Assembly (NCBI GenBank): GCA_018401755.1
Contig: JAGYKJ010000006.1
Span: 372,001 to 436,000, forward strand
Reading direction: 5' to 3'
Source of the DNA: Litorivicinus sp.
GTDB taxonomy: Bacteria; Pseudomonadota; Gammaproteobacteria; Pseudomonadales; Litorivicinaceae
DNA length: 64,000 bases
Positions 46,977 to 55,903 of this stretch are shown piece by piece (the first letter of the stretch is position 1; each line of letters begins with the position of its first letter). The position numbers were made by a program, and so were the translations under genes. The notes under the pieces were generated by a model. It worked only from the letters and a program-made list of their open reading frames with translations, was not told where the DNA came from and made no database searches.

Positions 46977-48162
46977 ATGACACAGACGATTGGTGCGTTA
47001 TTGATCGCACTCTTCTCCATGACAGTGGGTCTGTCACATGCCAACGAGACGACACGCGAGTCGACCGGTGGTGCGCAGACACTGCAAGATATTATGGCGC
47101 GTCAAGCCGGACAACAAATTGACGACAGTTTCCGCCGTGACGCAACGGGCAACCCAGATGCTGCCAAGCAAATCACCGAGCAATTGGGGGTCTTGGGTGG
47201 AGTGTCTGATTCTGAAGTATTCCGTGGGATTCGTTACAGCGACCTGGACATTAAGGTTTCCAACAGCGGTCCTGCCGCAGATATTCTGGTTCAAGACGGC
47301 GGCATGCGCTGGCTAGAATTACGACAAGGTCCTCTGGCGACCTACGGTGGTGGGGCGCTCTTGGGAATAATCGGATTATTGGTATTTTTCTATTTTGCAC
47401 GTGGTCGGATCATGATTGATGGAGGTCCTGCGGGGACAACCATTGAGCGCTTTAAGGCCGTCGAGCGATTTGGACACTGGGTATTGGCGAGTTCCTTTGT
47501 GTTGCTTGGCTTAACAGGCCTCCTCACACTTCTGGGTCGTCAGTTGCTAATCCCTGTGATTGGTCACGAGGCATTTTCAACGCTCGCAATTGGATCGAAG
47601 TGGATTCATAACAACGTTGCATGGGCATTTATGCTGGGTTTGTTTATGACCTTCTTTATGTGGGTCTGGCACAACATCCCCAACAAGCTTGATCTGGTGT
47701 GGTTTGCGAAGGGCGGTGGTATTTTCGGGAAAGAGCATCCACCAGCGAAGAAGTTCAATGCCGGTCAAAAGATTATTTTCTGGACCGTCATGGTGCTTGG
47801 ATTCTCGGTCTCGTTATCAGGAATCTCTCTTCTGTTCCCGTTTGAATATCCAATGTTTGCGAAGACCTTTGCGATCATGAATTCGGTATTTGGGTCGAGC
47901 TATCCAACCGAGTTGTTGCCGCATGAAGAAATGCAGTACGCGCAGATTTGGCACGCGATTGTGGCCTTTGTCATGATGGTGGCGATCGTTGCCCACATTT
48001 ATATCGGCTCGGTGGGCATGGAAGGTGCGTTTGATGCCATGGGTAATGGGCAAGTTGACCTGGAGTGGGCGCGTCAACACCATAGCCTTTGGGTCTGCTG
48101 AGGAAGAGGCGAAAGGGAAGATTCCAGCAGGCTCCTCACTGTCAGCGCATCATGGCAAGTAA
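46977..48162 (+). CDS. Formate dehydrogenase cytochrome b (gamma) subunit, 3' frameshift
   Basis: The protein has a signal peptide, a periplasmic region of about 100 residues and then four or more membrane helices. Haem-ligand histidines are likely in RFGHWVL, VWHNIPNK and IWHAIVAF/AHIYIGS. The written frame stops at 48101 after WVC. Removing one base near 48093-48096 continues WVAEEEAKGKIPAGSSLSAHHGK to TAA 48160-48162, the usual family tail. Only about 20 residues are affected, so it may still function. It anchors the dehydrogenase and passes electrons to the quinone pool. Confidence 0.88.
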
Positions 48163-48178
48163 GGGAGGAATTCAGGGA

Positions 48179-48307
48179 ATGAAAGCAATGTTAACGGCCT
48201 TTGTGGCGACAGCCCTCATCTCAGTCGCTGCCTATTACACCTTGCAAGGTGCAGGTTACTCGGCAGCAGAGAAGACCACTGCACCCTCGTCAGTTCGTTT
48301 GAACTGA
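48179..48307 (+). CDS. 42-residue single-span membrane protein after the dehydrogenase genes
   Basis: MKAMLTAFVATALISVAAYY forms one membrane helix, followed by a short polar tail ending PSSVRLN. ATG 48179 has GGAGGAATTCAGGG before it and the frame is in phase with no other gene. Similar tiny proteins occur after formate dehydrogenase gamma subunits, which suggests an accessory subunit, but I cannot name a family. Confidence 0.6.
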   Translation: MKAMLTAFVATALISVAAYYTLQGAGYSAAEKTTAPSSVRLN

Positions 48308-48315
48308 CGTCTTCA

Positions 48316-48576
48316 ATGACCGACGTGGACCTTGAGATCGATACCCTCGGCCTGAAGTGTCCACTGCCGGTTCTGCGCGTCAAAAAACGAATCCAAGATT
48401 TGTCTGTCAACGCGGTGATTCGGGTGATCGCGGATGATCCAACCACCTTACGTGATGTACCCGCCTGGTGTGAACTCTCTGGTCATCGATTACTTGACAG
48501 CGCCGAGTACGCCGATCCCACTCGGTTTATCTATCACATTTTGCTCAGTGGAATGACCAAGGACGGGTCACGATGA
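48316..48576 (+). CDS. TusA-like sulfurtransferase
   Basis: This 86-residue protein has the CPxP motif (GLKCPLPVLRVKK, Cys15) of the SirA/TusA family and the downstream DDPTTLRDVPAWC pattern. TusA relatives pass persulfide sulfur to cofactors or tRNA. Beside fdhD and Moco genes it could feed sulfur to the bis-MGD sulfuration step. It overlaps the following regulator by four bases. Confidence 0.85.
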   Translation: MTDVDLEIDTLGLKCPLPVLRVKKRIQDLSVNAVIRVIADDPTTLRDVPAWCELSGHRLLDSAEYADPTRFIYHILLSGMTKDGSR

Positions 48577-49433
48577 CACAGTATTTGACGACCAAGGAAG
48601 TCGCAGATCTTCTCCGTATCAAGGAGCGTAAGGTCTATGACTTGACCGCGAAGGGCGAGATTCCCTGTGTGCGAGCGACCGGGAAATTGCTCTTTCCTGA
48701 GGCCGAGATACGCCAGTGGATGGCACGGCAGAGCGATTTTGGTGCATTTCGCCCCCTGGTTGTGGTGGGTAGTCATGATCCCTTGCTGGATTGGGCATTG
48801 CGTGAGTCGGAGTCAGGCATTGCCAATCTTACGGATGGCAGTTTGGATGGATTGGAGCGCTTTGCCAACGGTGAGGGCATGATGGCAGGGTTGCACTTGT
48901 ATGACGCAGAGTTAGGTGAATGGAATCGGCCCTGGCTTGTCGATGGTTTTGCCGAAGAGCCTGTGGTTCTCATGCGTTTTGTGACGCGAGTACGAGGGCT
49001 CATTATTGGACCCGCCCATGCCAATCAGGTGAGGACACTGGCGGATCTACCGGGGCTCCGCGTTGCGACACGCCAACTCCAATCCGGCACACAGTCTCTG
49101 TTTAACGCGCTGTGTGACCAGCAAGGGTTAGATCCCGAGACGATGCTGATGACTCCCGTCTTCCGTTCGGAGACCGATGCGGCGCTGGCGGTCCTTGATG
49201 GGACTTGCGACGTTGCCTTTGGTTTGCAAGCGCTTGCGCATCGGTATTCCCTGTCTTTTGTCGACATCGTGCAAGAAGAATTTGATCTACTAGTTGATCG
49301 AAAGGCCTGGTTTGATGCGCCCTTCCAACGCTTTCTTGGCTTTTGTCAGGGTCCTGACTTCCGGCAGCAGGCAGCATCTTTTGCCGGCTATCAGATCACC
49401 GATCTTGGGTTGATTCGGTTCAACGGAAGTTAG
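48573..49433 (+). CDS. HTH regulator with periplasmic-binding-like sensor domain
   Basis: This 286-residue protein has an excisionase/MerR-like HTH (YLTTKEVADLLRIKERKVYDLTA, residues 4-60) and a PBP-like sensor domain (about 70-286) of the type also seen attached to MoeA. The sensor has SGTQSLFNAL and DVAFGLQALA, typical of the fold. Placed between formate dehydrogenase genes and molybdate/tungstate transporters, it probably senses the oxyanion or cofactor and controls the island. It could be repressor or activator. Confidence 0.78.
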   Translation: MTQYLTTKEVADLLRIKERKVYDLTAKGEIPCVRATGKLLFPEAEIRQWMARQSDFGAFRPLVVVGSHDPLLDWALRESESGIANLTDGSLDGLERFANGEGMMAGLHLYDAELGEWNRPWLVDGFAEEPVVLMRFVTRVRGLIIGPAHANQVRTLADLPGLRVATRQLQSGTQSLFNALCDQQGLDPETMLMTPVFRSETDAALAVLDGTCDVAFGLQALAHRYSLSFVDIVQEEFDLLVDRKAWFDAPFQRFLGFCQGPDFRQQAASFAGYQITDLGLIRFNGS

Positions 49434-49453
49434 GTACACGAGAGGACCGTGTG

Positions 49454-50236
49454 TCAGTGATGACCTGAACGGCTGACGCACACTTGGCGTCCGTCATTGA
49501 GGGTCACCACTTCAATCGGGTGGTCGTAGAGCGCAGTGAGTCGTTCAGATGTCAGCTGCTCTGCGGGCGGCTTGGCCGCAGTGATCGCAGCTTCATGGAG
49601 TAAGATCACTTGGTCAGCAACCGCAAATGCATGATCGGGGTTATGGGTGGAAATAATCAGCCCGAGGGCGTCATCCGCCAACTGACGAACGCATTCCAAT
49701 ACTTTCATTTGATTGCCAAAATCGAGACTGGCTGTGGGCTCATCCAGCACAATGTAGGGGGTCTGTTGTGCCAAGGCTCTGGCAATCAGAGTGAGTTGCC
49801 GTTGTCCACCTGAGAGAGTGCTAAACACTTGATCCTGCAGGTGACGGATCTGCATTTTATCCAGTGCTTGTGACGCAATCTCGCGATCCATCGATGAGGG
49901 CGCACTGAACAAGCCGACTTGCGCAGTGCGCCCCATCAGTACAATGTCTTCGACCGTGTAAGGGAAGATAGGGCCTTGTGTTTGTGGGACGTAAGCGATG
50001 CGCTGTGCGATCTGTTGTGGACTGAGCGCTTGCAATGCGATGCCATCAATCGCCACATGCCCTGCACGCGTTGGTAGTAGCCCCAATAGGGTCTTAAACA
50101 AGGTGGTTTTACCTGATCCATTGGGTCCAAGCAGGCACACGATCTCCCCACGCCCCACATGTACATTGATATTGGTTGCCAACGGACGCTCTGGGTAGCC
50201 AATACTGAGCTGGTCTGCTGTGATCCCTATTGCCAT
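49454..50236 (-). CDS. FecCD-type ABC transporter ATPase (MolC-like)
   Basis: This 260-residue ATPase has Walker A GPNGSGKTT, signature LSGGQRQL and Walker B IVLDEPTASLD. It pairs with the FecCD permease and the periplasmic binding protein encoded just upstream on the same strand, overlapping the permease by 10 bp. Such type II importers carry siderophores, cobalamin, or molybdate/tungstate (as in Haemophilus MolABC). Context next to formate dehydrogenase and tupABC favours molybdate. Confidence 0.82.
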   Translation of the reverse strand: MAIGITADQLSIGYPERPLATNINVHVGRGEIVCLLGPNGSGKTTLFKTLLGLLPTRAGHVAIDGIALQALSPQQIAQRIAYVPQTQGPIFPYTVEDIVLMGRTAQVGLFSAPSSMDREIASQALDKMQIRHLQDQVFSTLSGGQRQLTLIARALAQQTPYIVLDEPTASLDFGNQMKVLECVRQLADDALGLIISTHNPDHAFAVADQVILLHEAAITAAKPPAEQLTSERLTALYDHPIEVVTLNDGRQVCVSRSGHH

Positions 50237-51252
50237 CCACGTCGACTCCGGGCGAGCAAGAACAAGAATACAGGCGCACCAAAGAAGGCGGTCAGTATTC
50301 CGATGGGCGTTTCAGTCGTTGTTAAAGTCCGCGCCAAGGTATCGATACCGACTAGAAAGCACGCACCCATGAGCATCGCGACTGGGAGTAGGCGGGCAAA
50401 GTTTGGTCCAACCAATAAGCGAGCCATGTGGGGGACGATCAGTCCCACCCACCCGATCACGCCAGCGATGGACACGGCCGCCGCTGTCATCAGCGTTGCT
50501 GCAATCACCAGGATCCCCCGTAAACGACTGGGGTGGACCCCCAATGCTCTGGCCTCTTCGTCGCCAAGTGAAAGTACATTCATCCGCCAACGTAGCAGAA
50601 TCATCGGTATTAGGCTGATGACAACTGCCGGGATGACGGCAACCACATCTGCGATGCGAATGCTGGCAAAGGACCCGAGAAGCCAAAAGGTGATGGCGGG
50701 CAACTGGTCATAGGGATCGGCCAAGACTTTGATCAGGGATAGAGTGGCCCCTGCCAGCGAGCCAATCACCACGCCGGCAAGGACTAACACCAAGGTTGCT
50801 TCACGATGCCGCACCATGTTTGCGACCGCATACACCAGCGCGACTGTCACCAGGCCTCCAGCAAACGCCATGACCTGAATTGCGACGATAGACAGTGACA
50901 GCAGGATACCGAGTGCTGCCCCCAGCCCAGCGCCCGTTGACACGCCTAAGATATCTGGAGATACCAAGGGGTTCCGAAAGAGGCCCTGGTAGGCGCATCC
51001 GGCCGCAGCAAGGACAGCGCCGACGATCGCGGATGCGGCGATGCGCGGAAACCGAATCTCAAATAGGATGCGATCGACTTGGCCGGACACCTCACCGCCG
51101 AGCAGTCGCAGCCAAAGATGGGACAGGATGTCGATGTGGCTGATCGGATAGGCACCGATGCCTGCAGCCAGGACGATCAGCCCGAGTAATGCAAGACTGA
51201 GGCTGGCAATCCAGCCCCAGCGCGCCAGGCGGCTCAGCGCGTTGTCGACCAC
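50227..51252 (-). CDS. FecCD-type ABC transporter permease (MolB-like)
   Basis: This 341-residue protein has about ten membrane helices and the family's FPRIAASAIVGAVLAAAGCAYQGLF and GVIGWVGLIVPHMARLL segments. It overlaps the binding-protein gene by 19 bp and the ATPase by 10 bp, so all three form one operon. Substrate is inferred only from context (molybdate) and family alternatives include ferric siderophores. Confidence 0.82.
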   Translation of the reverse strand: MVDNALSRLARWGWIASLSLALLGLIVLAAGIGAYPISHIDILSHLWLRLLGGEVSGQVDRILFEIRFPRIAASAIVGAVLAAAGCAYQGLFRNPLVSPDILGVSTGAGLGAALGILLSLSIVAIQVMAFAGGLVTVALVYAVANMVRHREATLVLVLAGVVIGSLAGATLSLIKVLADPYDQLPAITFWLLGSFASIRIADVVAVIPAVVISLIPMILLRWRMNVLSLGDEEARALGVHPSRLRGILVIAATLMTAAAVSIAGVIGWVGLIVPHMARLLVGPNFARLLPVAMLMGACFLVGIDTLARTLTTTETPIGILTAFFGAPVFLFLLARSRRGWQ

Positions 51253-52277
51253 GAGATCAACTGGTTGAGATCAGCCTCCGCAACGTCGACGTGGTAAAAC
51301 AGCCGGTAGTACTCGCGGACAGCTTCTTTCAAGTCAAACTGAAAATGCTCTGGATAGAGCAGACCGGTGAGCCATTTTAGGCCGATTAGACGATTAATCG
51401 ATGGGGGCCGATCAATCCAGCCAAAGGGAGCAGATGGCGCAAAATAGACCCGTTGTTGTTTGACTGCCCGGATGTCAGCCCAGAGCGGATCTTGGTAGAC
51501 ACGATCAAAAAACTGTCGATCCCAGGTGAGAATGATGTCTGGATCAGATGCGATAATCTCTTCCATCGACATGTTGACCAAATTACGTTGCATGGCCATT
51601 TTCTCACCGTAGTCGGCAATATTTCGGCCACCTGCGCGCTCGATGATTTCAGTATTGATCGACCCTTTCACACCGGTTTCTAAGCCGTCTGGTCCCCGTG
51701 CTAAATAGACTGAAGGCCGTCTTTCTTCAGGTATGGTTGCGAGCACTGCATCAATCTCTGCAAATAACGCATCCGCGTAGCCTGCCAGACGCTCGCCGCG
51801 CTCAGGAACACCCAAGATGTTACCGAGTAAACGAAGAGCAGTCGGCGTGTTATTGAAGCGACCGTCAATCAGCAGGTAAGGAATGCCAGTTTGCGCTTGA
51901 GTTTCGTCAGCAAGCGAGACATAGGTGCTTCGAATCGATCCAAAATCAAGAATCACGTCAGGCTGTAAGGTAATCACCAATTCCAGGTTTGCGGTGCTAC
52001 CTCGCCCTGTGAGTCGTCCCGTGACCGGAAGGTCGACGTACTGCGGGCGCAAGAAACGGACGTTCGTAGGCGTGGTGCGCGCGAGGCCATCCCGGTTCAG
52101 CATCTCTGGAGCCAGCATATAGGTAATGATCGAGGCCGGAGGGCCCGCCGCGTAGACACGTTCAATACGGTCAGGGAGCGTGACTATCCGACCTGCAGAA
52201 TCTGTGACTGTGCGTTCAGCGAGTGCCCAGGTCGGAAGCCAGAGGGTACAAACAGTGAGCAGAATTCGAGTCAGCAT
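51234..52277 (-). CDS. Periplasmic binding protein of the MolA/FecB type
   Basis: This 347-residue protein has a signal peptide (MLTRILLTVCTLWLPTWALA) and the helical-backbone binding fold. Typical phrases are VTLPDRIERVYAAGPPASI, LQPDVILDFGS and GWIDRPPSINRLIGLKWL; the last is common in MolA-like molybdate binders. ATG 52277 follows GAAGGATC; the upstream in-frame ATG 52331 would destroy the signal peptide. Iron-chelate binding cannot be excluded. Confidence 0.75.
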   Translation of the reverse strand: MLTRILLTVCTLWLPTWALAERTVTDSAGRIVTLPDRIERVYAAGPPASIITYMLAPEMLNRDGLARTTPTNVRFLRPQYVDLPVTGRLTGRGSTANLELVITLQPDVILDFGSIRSTYVSLADETQAQTGIPYLLIDGRFNNTPTALRLLGNILGVPERGERLAGYADALFAEIDAVLATIPEERRPSVYLARGPDGLETGVKGSINTEIIERAGGRNIADYGEKMAMQRNLVNMSMEEIIASDPDIILTWDRQFFDRVYQDPLWADIRAVKQQRVYFAPSAPFGWIDRPPSINRLIGLKWLTGLLYPEHFQFDLKEAVREYYRLFYHVDVAEADLNQLISWSTTR

Positions 52278-52340
52278 GGTCTTGATCCTTCGCAATATCT
52301 TCAAGAATGGAGGGGGTCGGGTAACTTTCAAGAGGCTGAT

Positions 52341-52372
52341 AAAAAAGCCCTCTCATGCATGCATCAGAGGGC
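52341..52372 (-). terminator. Rho-independent terminator after tupA
   Basis: Read on the minus strand, GCCCTCT and AGAGGGC form a 7-bp stem with a GATGCATGCATG loop, followed by six T residues. It lies 26 bp after the tupA stop and separates the tupBCA operon from the following MolABC-like operon. Confidence 0.9.
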
Positions 52373-52397
52373 GGTCCGATCAAAGGGTCATGATCGA

Positions 52398-53216
52398 TTA
52401 GTTTGCGTTTGGATAGAACAACTGGTCGCCATTGACCCTGTAGGACGCGATGGTGTTTTGGCCGCGCTCAGAAATCAACCAATCGACAAACTTTTGCCCA
52501 GCCTGAACTTTCGTGGAAGGGCACTTTGCAGGATTCACTCGGATCACGCCGTACTGATTAAATAGTGCGGAATCGCCTTCAACGTGGATCTTAAAGTCCC
52601 CTTTGTTGCCGAAGTTTGCCCAGGAGGCGCGGTCACTCAGGACGTAAGCACCCATCCCCACCGAGGTATTGAGCGTTGCACCCATTCCTGATCCGGTTTC
52701 GCGATACCACTGTCCTGAAGCGCCTGTTGGGTCAATGTTCGCCCCCTTCCAAAGGCGGAGTTCTGCTTTGTGAGTCCCTGAATCATCACCACGTGACGCA
52801 AACAGCGCCTTACTATTTGCAATTTTGGTCAATGCGCCAGTGACATCTTTCATGCCATTGACTTTTGCAGGATCGCTGCTTGGACCAACAATCACGAAAT
52901 CGTTGTACATCAGGTCGAATCGCTCAATGCCGAAACCATCTTTGACAAATTTTTCTTCTGACGCTTTGGCATGAACTAGAAGCACGTCGCCATCGCAACG
53001 TTCCGCATTTTTAATCGCTTGTCCTGTCCCAACGGCCACAACGTTAACAGTGAGCCCTGTCTCTTTCTGAACGATTGGCAGTATGTAATCGTAGAGCCCT
53101 GAGTTTTTGGTTGACGTGGTCGACTGCACGATGATGCTCTCTGCCATCGCCAAATTGGCAGCCAAAGGCAGAACCACCAGGCTGAGCAGTATTTTTCGAA
53201 TTGACAATGTGTGCAT
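52398..53216 (-). CDS. tupA: Tungstate ABC transporter binding protein TupA
   Basis: This 272-residue protein has a signal peptide (cleavage after LAMA) and the TupA oxyanion motif STTSTKNSGL right after it. Further matches are GTGQAIKNAERCDGDVLLVHA, NDFVIVGP and SRGDDSGTH. TupA binds tungstate with high affinity and selects it over molybdate. ATG 53216 follows CAAGGAGATC; the frame is open back to 53429. It is the last gene of tupBCA. Confidence 0.92.
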   Translation of the reverse strand: MHTLSIRKILLSLVVLPLAANLAMAESIIVQSTTSTKNSGLYDYILPIVQKETGLTVNVVAVGTGQAIKNAERCDGDVLLVHAKASEEKFVKDGFGIERFDLMYNDFVIVGPSSDPAKVNGMKDVTGALTKIANSKALFASRGDDSGTHKAELRLWKGANIDPTGASGQWYRETGSGMGATLNTSVGMGAYVLSDRASWANFGNKGDFKIHVEGDSALFNQYGVIRVNPAKCPSTKVQAGQKFVDWLISERGQNTIASYRVNGDQLFYPNAN

Positions 53217-53238
53217 GCGTAGATCTCCTTGGTTGGTG

Positions 53239-53961
53239 TTACAACACAATATCCCCAGAGAGATAGGCTTTGGCGGCCTCGGACTCTGGGCTTGTGAAGA
53301 AGGTTGAGGCGGGCGTATGTTCTGCCACGCGACCGCGGTGAATAAACAATACGTCTTCCGCCAAGCGTTTGGCTTGGCCGATGTCGTGGGAAATAAATAA
53401 AACCTTGGTGCCTTGGTCGCGCGCTTCACAGACCAATTTCTCGATCAGAAAGACGGACGCTGGATCTAGGCTGGCGGTCGGCTCATCCAAAAATAAGATA
53501 CGTGGCGTGCAGGCCAGCGCGCGAGCGAGTGCGAGGCGTTGTTGTTCGCCGCCTGAGAGAAGGCGGGCGGGTTGCTTGGTCTTCTCTGAGAGTCCTACAC
53601 GGGCCAATAACGCGTCGACGGTATGGTTGGGATTGGTATTTCTGTACCCGAGTACAAACCGAAGATTGGCCTCGACAGAGCGACGCAGAAGGACTGGATG
53701 CTGAAATACCATCGCTTGGTCATATCGAATCTCCGCATTGAGCGGTTCCCCTGCAAAACGTACCATGCCTGCGGGGGTCTCGATCAGGCCATGTAGGCAA
53801 CGCAATAACAAACTTTTTCCCGCACCATTGGGCCCCATGATGAGTGTGATTCCGGATCCAGAGAGGTGGCAGTTGAGGTTGTCGAGAAGTGCTCTGCCTT
53901 GGACCGTGAGGGAGAGTCCGTGTGTTGAAATCGGCAATAAGGGCGGTTGCGTCTTAGACAT
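53239..53961 (-). CDS. tupC: Tungstate ABC transporter ATPase TupC
   Basis: This 240-residue ATPase has Walker A GPNGAGKSL, signature LSGGEQQRLALARAL and Walker B ILFLDEPTASLD, plus the switch His in FISHDIGQA. It overlaps the tupB stop by eight bases and is followed by tupA after 22 bp. Confidence 0.9.
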   Translation of the reverse strand: MSKTQPPLLPISTHGLSLTVQGRALLDNLNCHLSGSGITLIMGPNGAGKSLLLRCLHGLIETPAGMVRFAGEPLNAEIRYDQAMVFQHPVLLRRSVEANLRFVLGYRNTNPNHTVDALLARVGLSEKTKQPARLLSGGEQQRLALARALACTPRILFLDEPTASLDPASVFLIEKLVCEARDQGTKVLFISHDIGQAKRLAEDVLFIHRGRVAEHTPASTFFTSPESEAAKAYLSGDIVL

Positions 53962-54655
53962 AGGCCATCCGCTTGGCTTGTGTTTTCAATATCATCACGA
54001 CGGCATTCACGATCAAGGCAATGCTGAGCAGGATGATGCCGAGTGCGAGCGCAATCGCGAGCTCTCCTTTGGATGTTTCTAAGGCAATGGCTGTGGTCAT
54101 GACGCGGGTGAGATGGTCAATGTTGCCACCTACAATAATGACGGCGCCAACCTCTGAGATGGCGCGTCCGAACCCTGCGAGGACGGCGGTAATCAGTGAG
54201 TATCGCGCATCCCAAAGGTAAGCCAAGACGGCCGTGGTACGCGGTACGCTGAGCGATTGGAATTGTGCGTCGTACTCGTGATGCAAATCTTCAATGACCT
54301 GGCATGACAAGGCGCCAATGATTGGCGTAATCAAGACCACCTGTGCAATGACCATTGCAGTGGGCGTGTACAGCAATCCGAGGACCCCCAAGGGTCCTGA
54401 CCTGGACAACATGAGATAGACCAATAGGCCCACTACGACAGGGGGTAGGCCCAACAATGCATTGAGCACGGTGATCGCAATACGTCGCCCGGGAAAGCGA
54501 CTGATCGCAAGCAGTGCGCCGACCGGTAACCCAATGACGACCGAAATTAGCAGAGCAAGGGAGCTGACTTGCATCGAGAGAGCGAGAATCTCCATCAGCT
54601 CTGCATCGAAGCGAATCAGCAGTCGCCCAGCTTCTACAAAAGCGTCAGTGATCAT
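53954..54655 (-). CDS. tupB: Tungstate ABC transporter permease TupB
   Basis: This 233-residue membrane protein has about five or six helices and the EAA loop around QSLSVPRTTAVLAYLWDARYSLITAV with GFGRAISEVGAV. It belongs to the TupB/ModB permease group. It heads the tupBCA operon and is divergent from the MOT1-like permease, sharing a 121-bp AT-rich control region that contains a TTTCATT/AATGAAA inverted repeat near 54672-54688. Confidence 0.9.
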   Translation of the reverse strand: MITDAFVEAGRLLIRFDAELMEILALSMQVSSLALLISVVIGLPVGALLAISRFPGRRIAITVLNALLGLPPVVVGLLVYLMLSRSGPLGVLGLLYTPTAMVIAQVVLITPIIGALSCQVIEDLHHEYDAQFQSLSVPRTTAVLAYLWDARYSLITAVLAGFGRAISEVGAVIIVGGNIDHLTRVMTTAIALETSKGELAIALALGIILLSIALIVNAVVMILKTQAKRMAYV

Positions 54656-54776
54656 GTGAAGTTTTGTTTAATTTTCATTAAATGAAATTAAAACATATCA
54701 AAGCAGGGATGTCATGGAATTACATTGGGGGAACCTTGGAGTACAGTAGTCGTGTTTCTGAAGACGAGGAGTTCTC

Positions 54777-55370
54777 GTGCGTAGCGAATCCAATCGACTG
54801 CACTACCTCGCAGAGTTTTCTGCCAGTTTGGCAGATCTGGGGACCTTTCTGCCGTTGGTATTGGGCGTCTTAATTGTGACCCAAATGGACCCGGTCGGCG
54901 TGCTGTTTGGTTTTGGCATATTTGCCCTCGTGACTGGCGGATTGTATCGGCGTCCGATTCCGGTCCAACCCATGAAGGCTGTTGCAGCAATGGGTATCGC
55001 AGGGATGCTCTCGGCTGATGCGATGGTTGCGACGACCGTGGTGATGGGGTGTGTCTTACTGGTATTGAGCCTTAGTGATGTGATTACGCGTATTCGACGA
55101 TTCATCCCGAATTCGATCATGCACGGTCTAAAGCTAAGCCTGGTGGTGAGCCTCATCGTGGTTACCCATTCGCGCCTTGAGTGGCAGTGGATGGACGTCG
55201 GATTATTGCTCATCGGACTGATCGCGCTGCAGTGGACTCCGCTGAAGTCACTGAGTGCACTGTTCATGATTGTGATTGGTATGTGGCTTTGGATGCCACT
55301 GGAGCGCGTCTCGGTCGGCTTTGATCCCAGTCTTCCAACATTGATTTGGCCGTCGCTTGAGAGTTTTTGA
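54777..55370 (+). CDS. MOT1-like molybdate/sulfate permease, N-terminal half
   Basis: This 197-residue piece has five or six membrane helices and the MFS_MOT1 motif (EFSASLADLGTFLPLVLGV, RPIPVQPMKAVAAM). GTG 54777 follows GAGGAG. It stops at TGA 55368-55370, but the other half begins at once in the -1 frame. One extra T in the T5 run at 55364-55368 would fuse both halves into a normal protein of about 375 residues. The substrate is most likely molybdate given the context. Confidence 0.78.
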   Translation: MRSESNRLHYLAEFSASLADLGTFLPLVLGVLIVTQMDPVGVLFGFGIFALVTGGLYRRPIPVQPMKAVAAMGIAGMLSADAMVATTVVMGCVLLVLSLSDVITRIRRFIPNSIMHGLKLSLVVSLIVVTHSRLEWQWMDVGLLLIGLIALQWTPLKSLSALFMIVIGMWLWMPLERVSVGFDPSLPTLIWPSLESF

Positions 55371-55903
55371 TTGCGATGCGCGACGCGACTTTGCCGCAAT
55401 TGATCCTGACGATCACGAACGCTCTGATTTTGACCGCGGTGATCGCGCATGCCTACTATCCAGAGGATCACCCTCGCGTCACTGAGCAACGACTGGCGCG
55501 ATCATCCGGTTGGGCCAATCTCCTGCTCGCTCCCTTTGGTGCCATGCCGATGTGCCATGGTGCGGGAGGTCTGGTCGCGCATCATGCATTCGGGGGTCGT
55601 TCGGGCTGGACGATGGCTCTTTTTGGTCTGTTTTGCCTGATCCTTGGTCTGGGGTTTGGTGATGGCGTTTTACAACTACTTGCCGCGATCCCCGGGAGTG
55701 TCATGGTGATGCTGGTTCTCTACGCAGCCTGGCAGATTGCGGATCCGAAGACCATGATGACCTTAAAACCCAGTTGCTATCTGGTGATTGGATGCATGGT
55801 GGTCGTTAGTGTGTTTTGGGGCCTGTTTCCTGCCATCGCGGCCGGCTGGCTTGCAGAAGTCCTGCGAACCGGTCGGTGGGCCCCGGCGAACGCAACTAAC
55901 TGA
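55367..55903 (+). CDS. MOT1-like molybdate/sulfate permease, C-terminal half
   Basis: This 178-residue piece has the second MFS_MOT1 repeat (LPQLILTITNALILTAVI, GAMPMCHGAGGLVAHHAFGGR) and about five helices. Its TTG start would overlap the stop of the first half by four bases. I read it as the remainder of one gene split by a homopolymer frameshift; a true two-gene split or frameshifting at TTTTTGA is less likely. It is convergent with the multicopper oxidase gene. Confidence 0.75.
   Translation: MIAMRDATLPQLILTITNALILTAVIAHAYYPEDHPRVTEQRLARSSGWANLLLAPFGAMPMCHGAGGLVAHHAFGGRSGWTMALFGLFCLILGLGFGDGVLQLLAAIPGSVMVMLVLYAAWQIADPKTMMTLKPSCYLVIGCMVVVSVFWGLFPAIAAGWLAEVLRTGRWAPANATN

Noticed and set aside
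55364-55370. Programmed ribosomal frameshifting in the MOT1-like gene
   Set aside because: There is a slippery T-run, but no stimulatory structure, and several other genes in the window show similar homopolymer breaks, so a sequence error is simpler.
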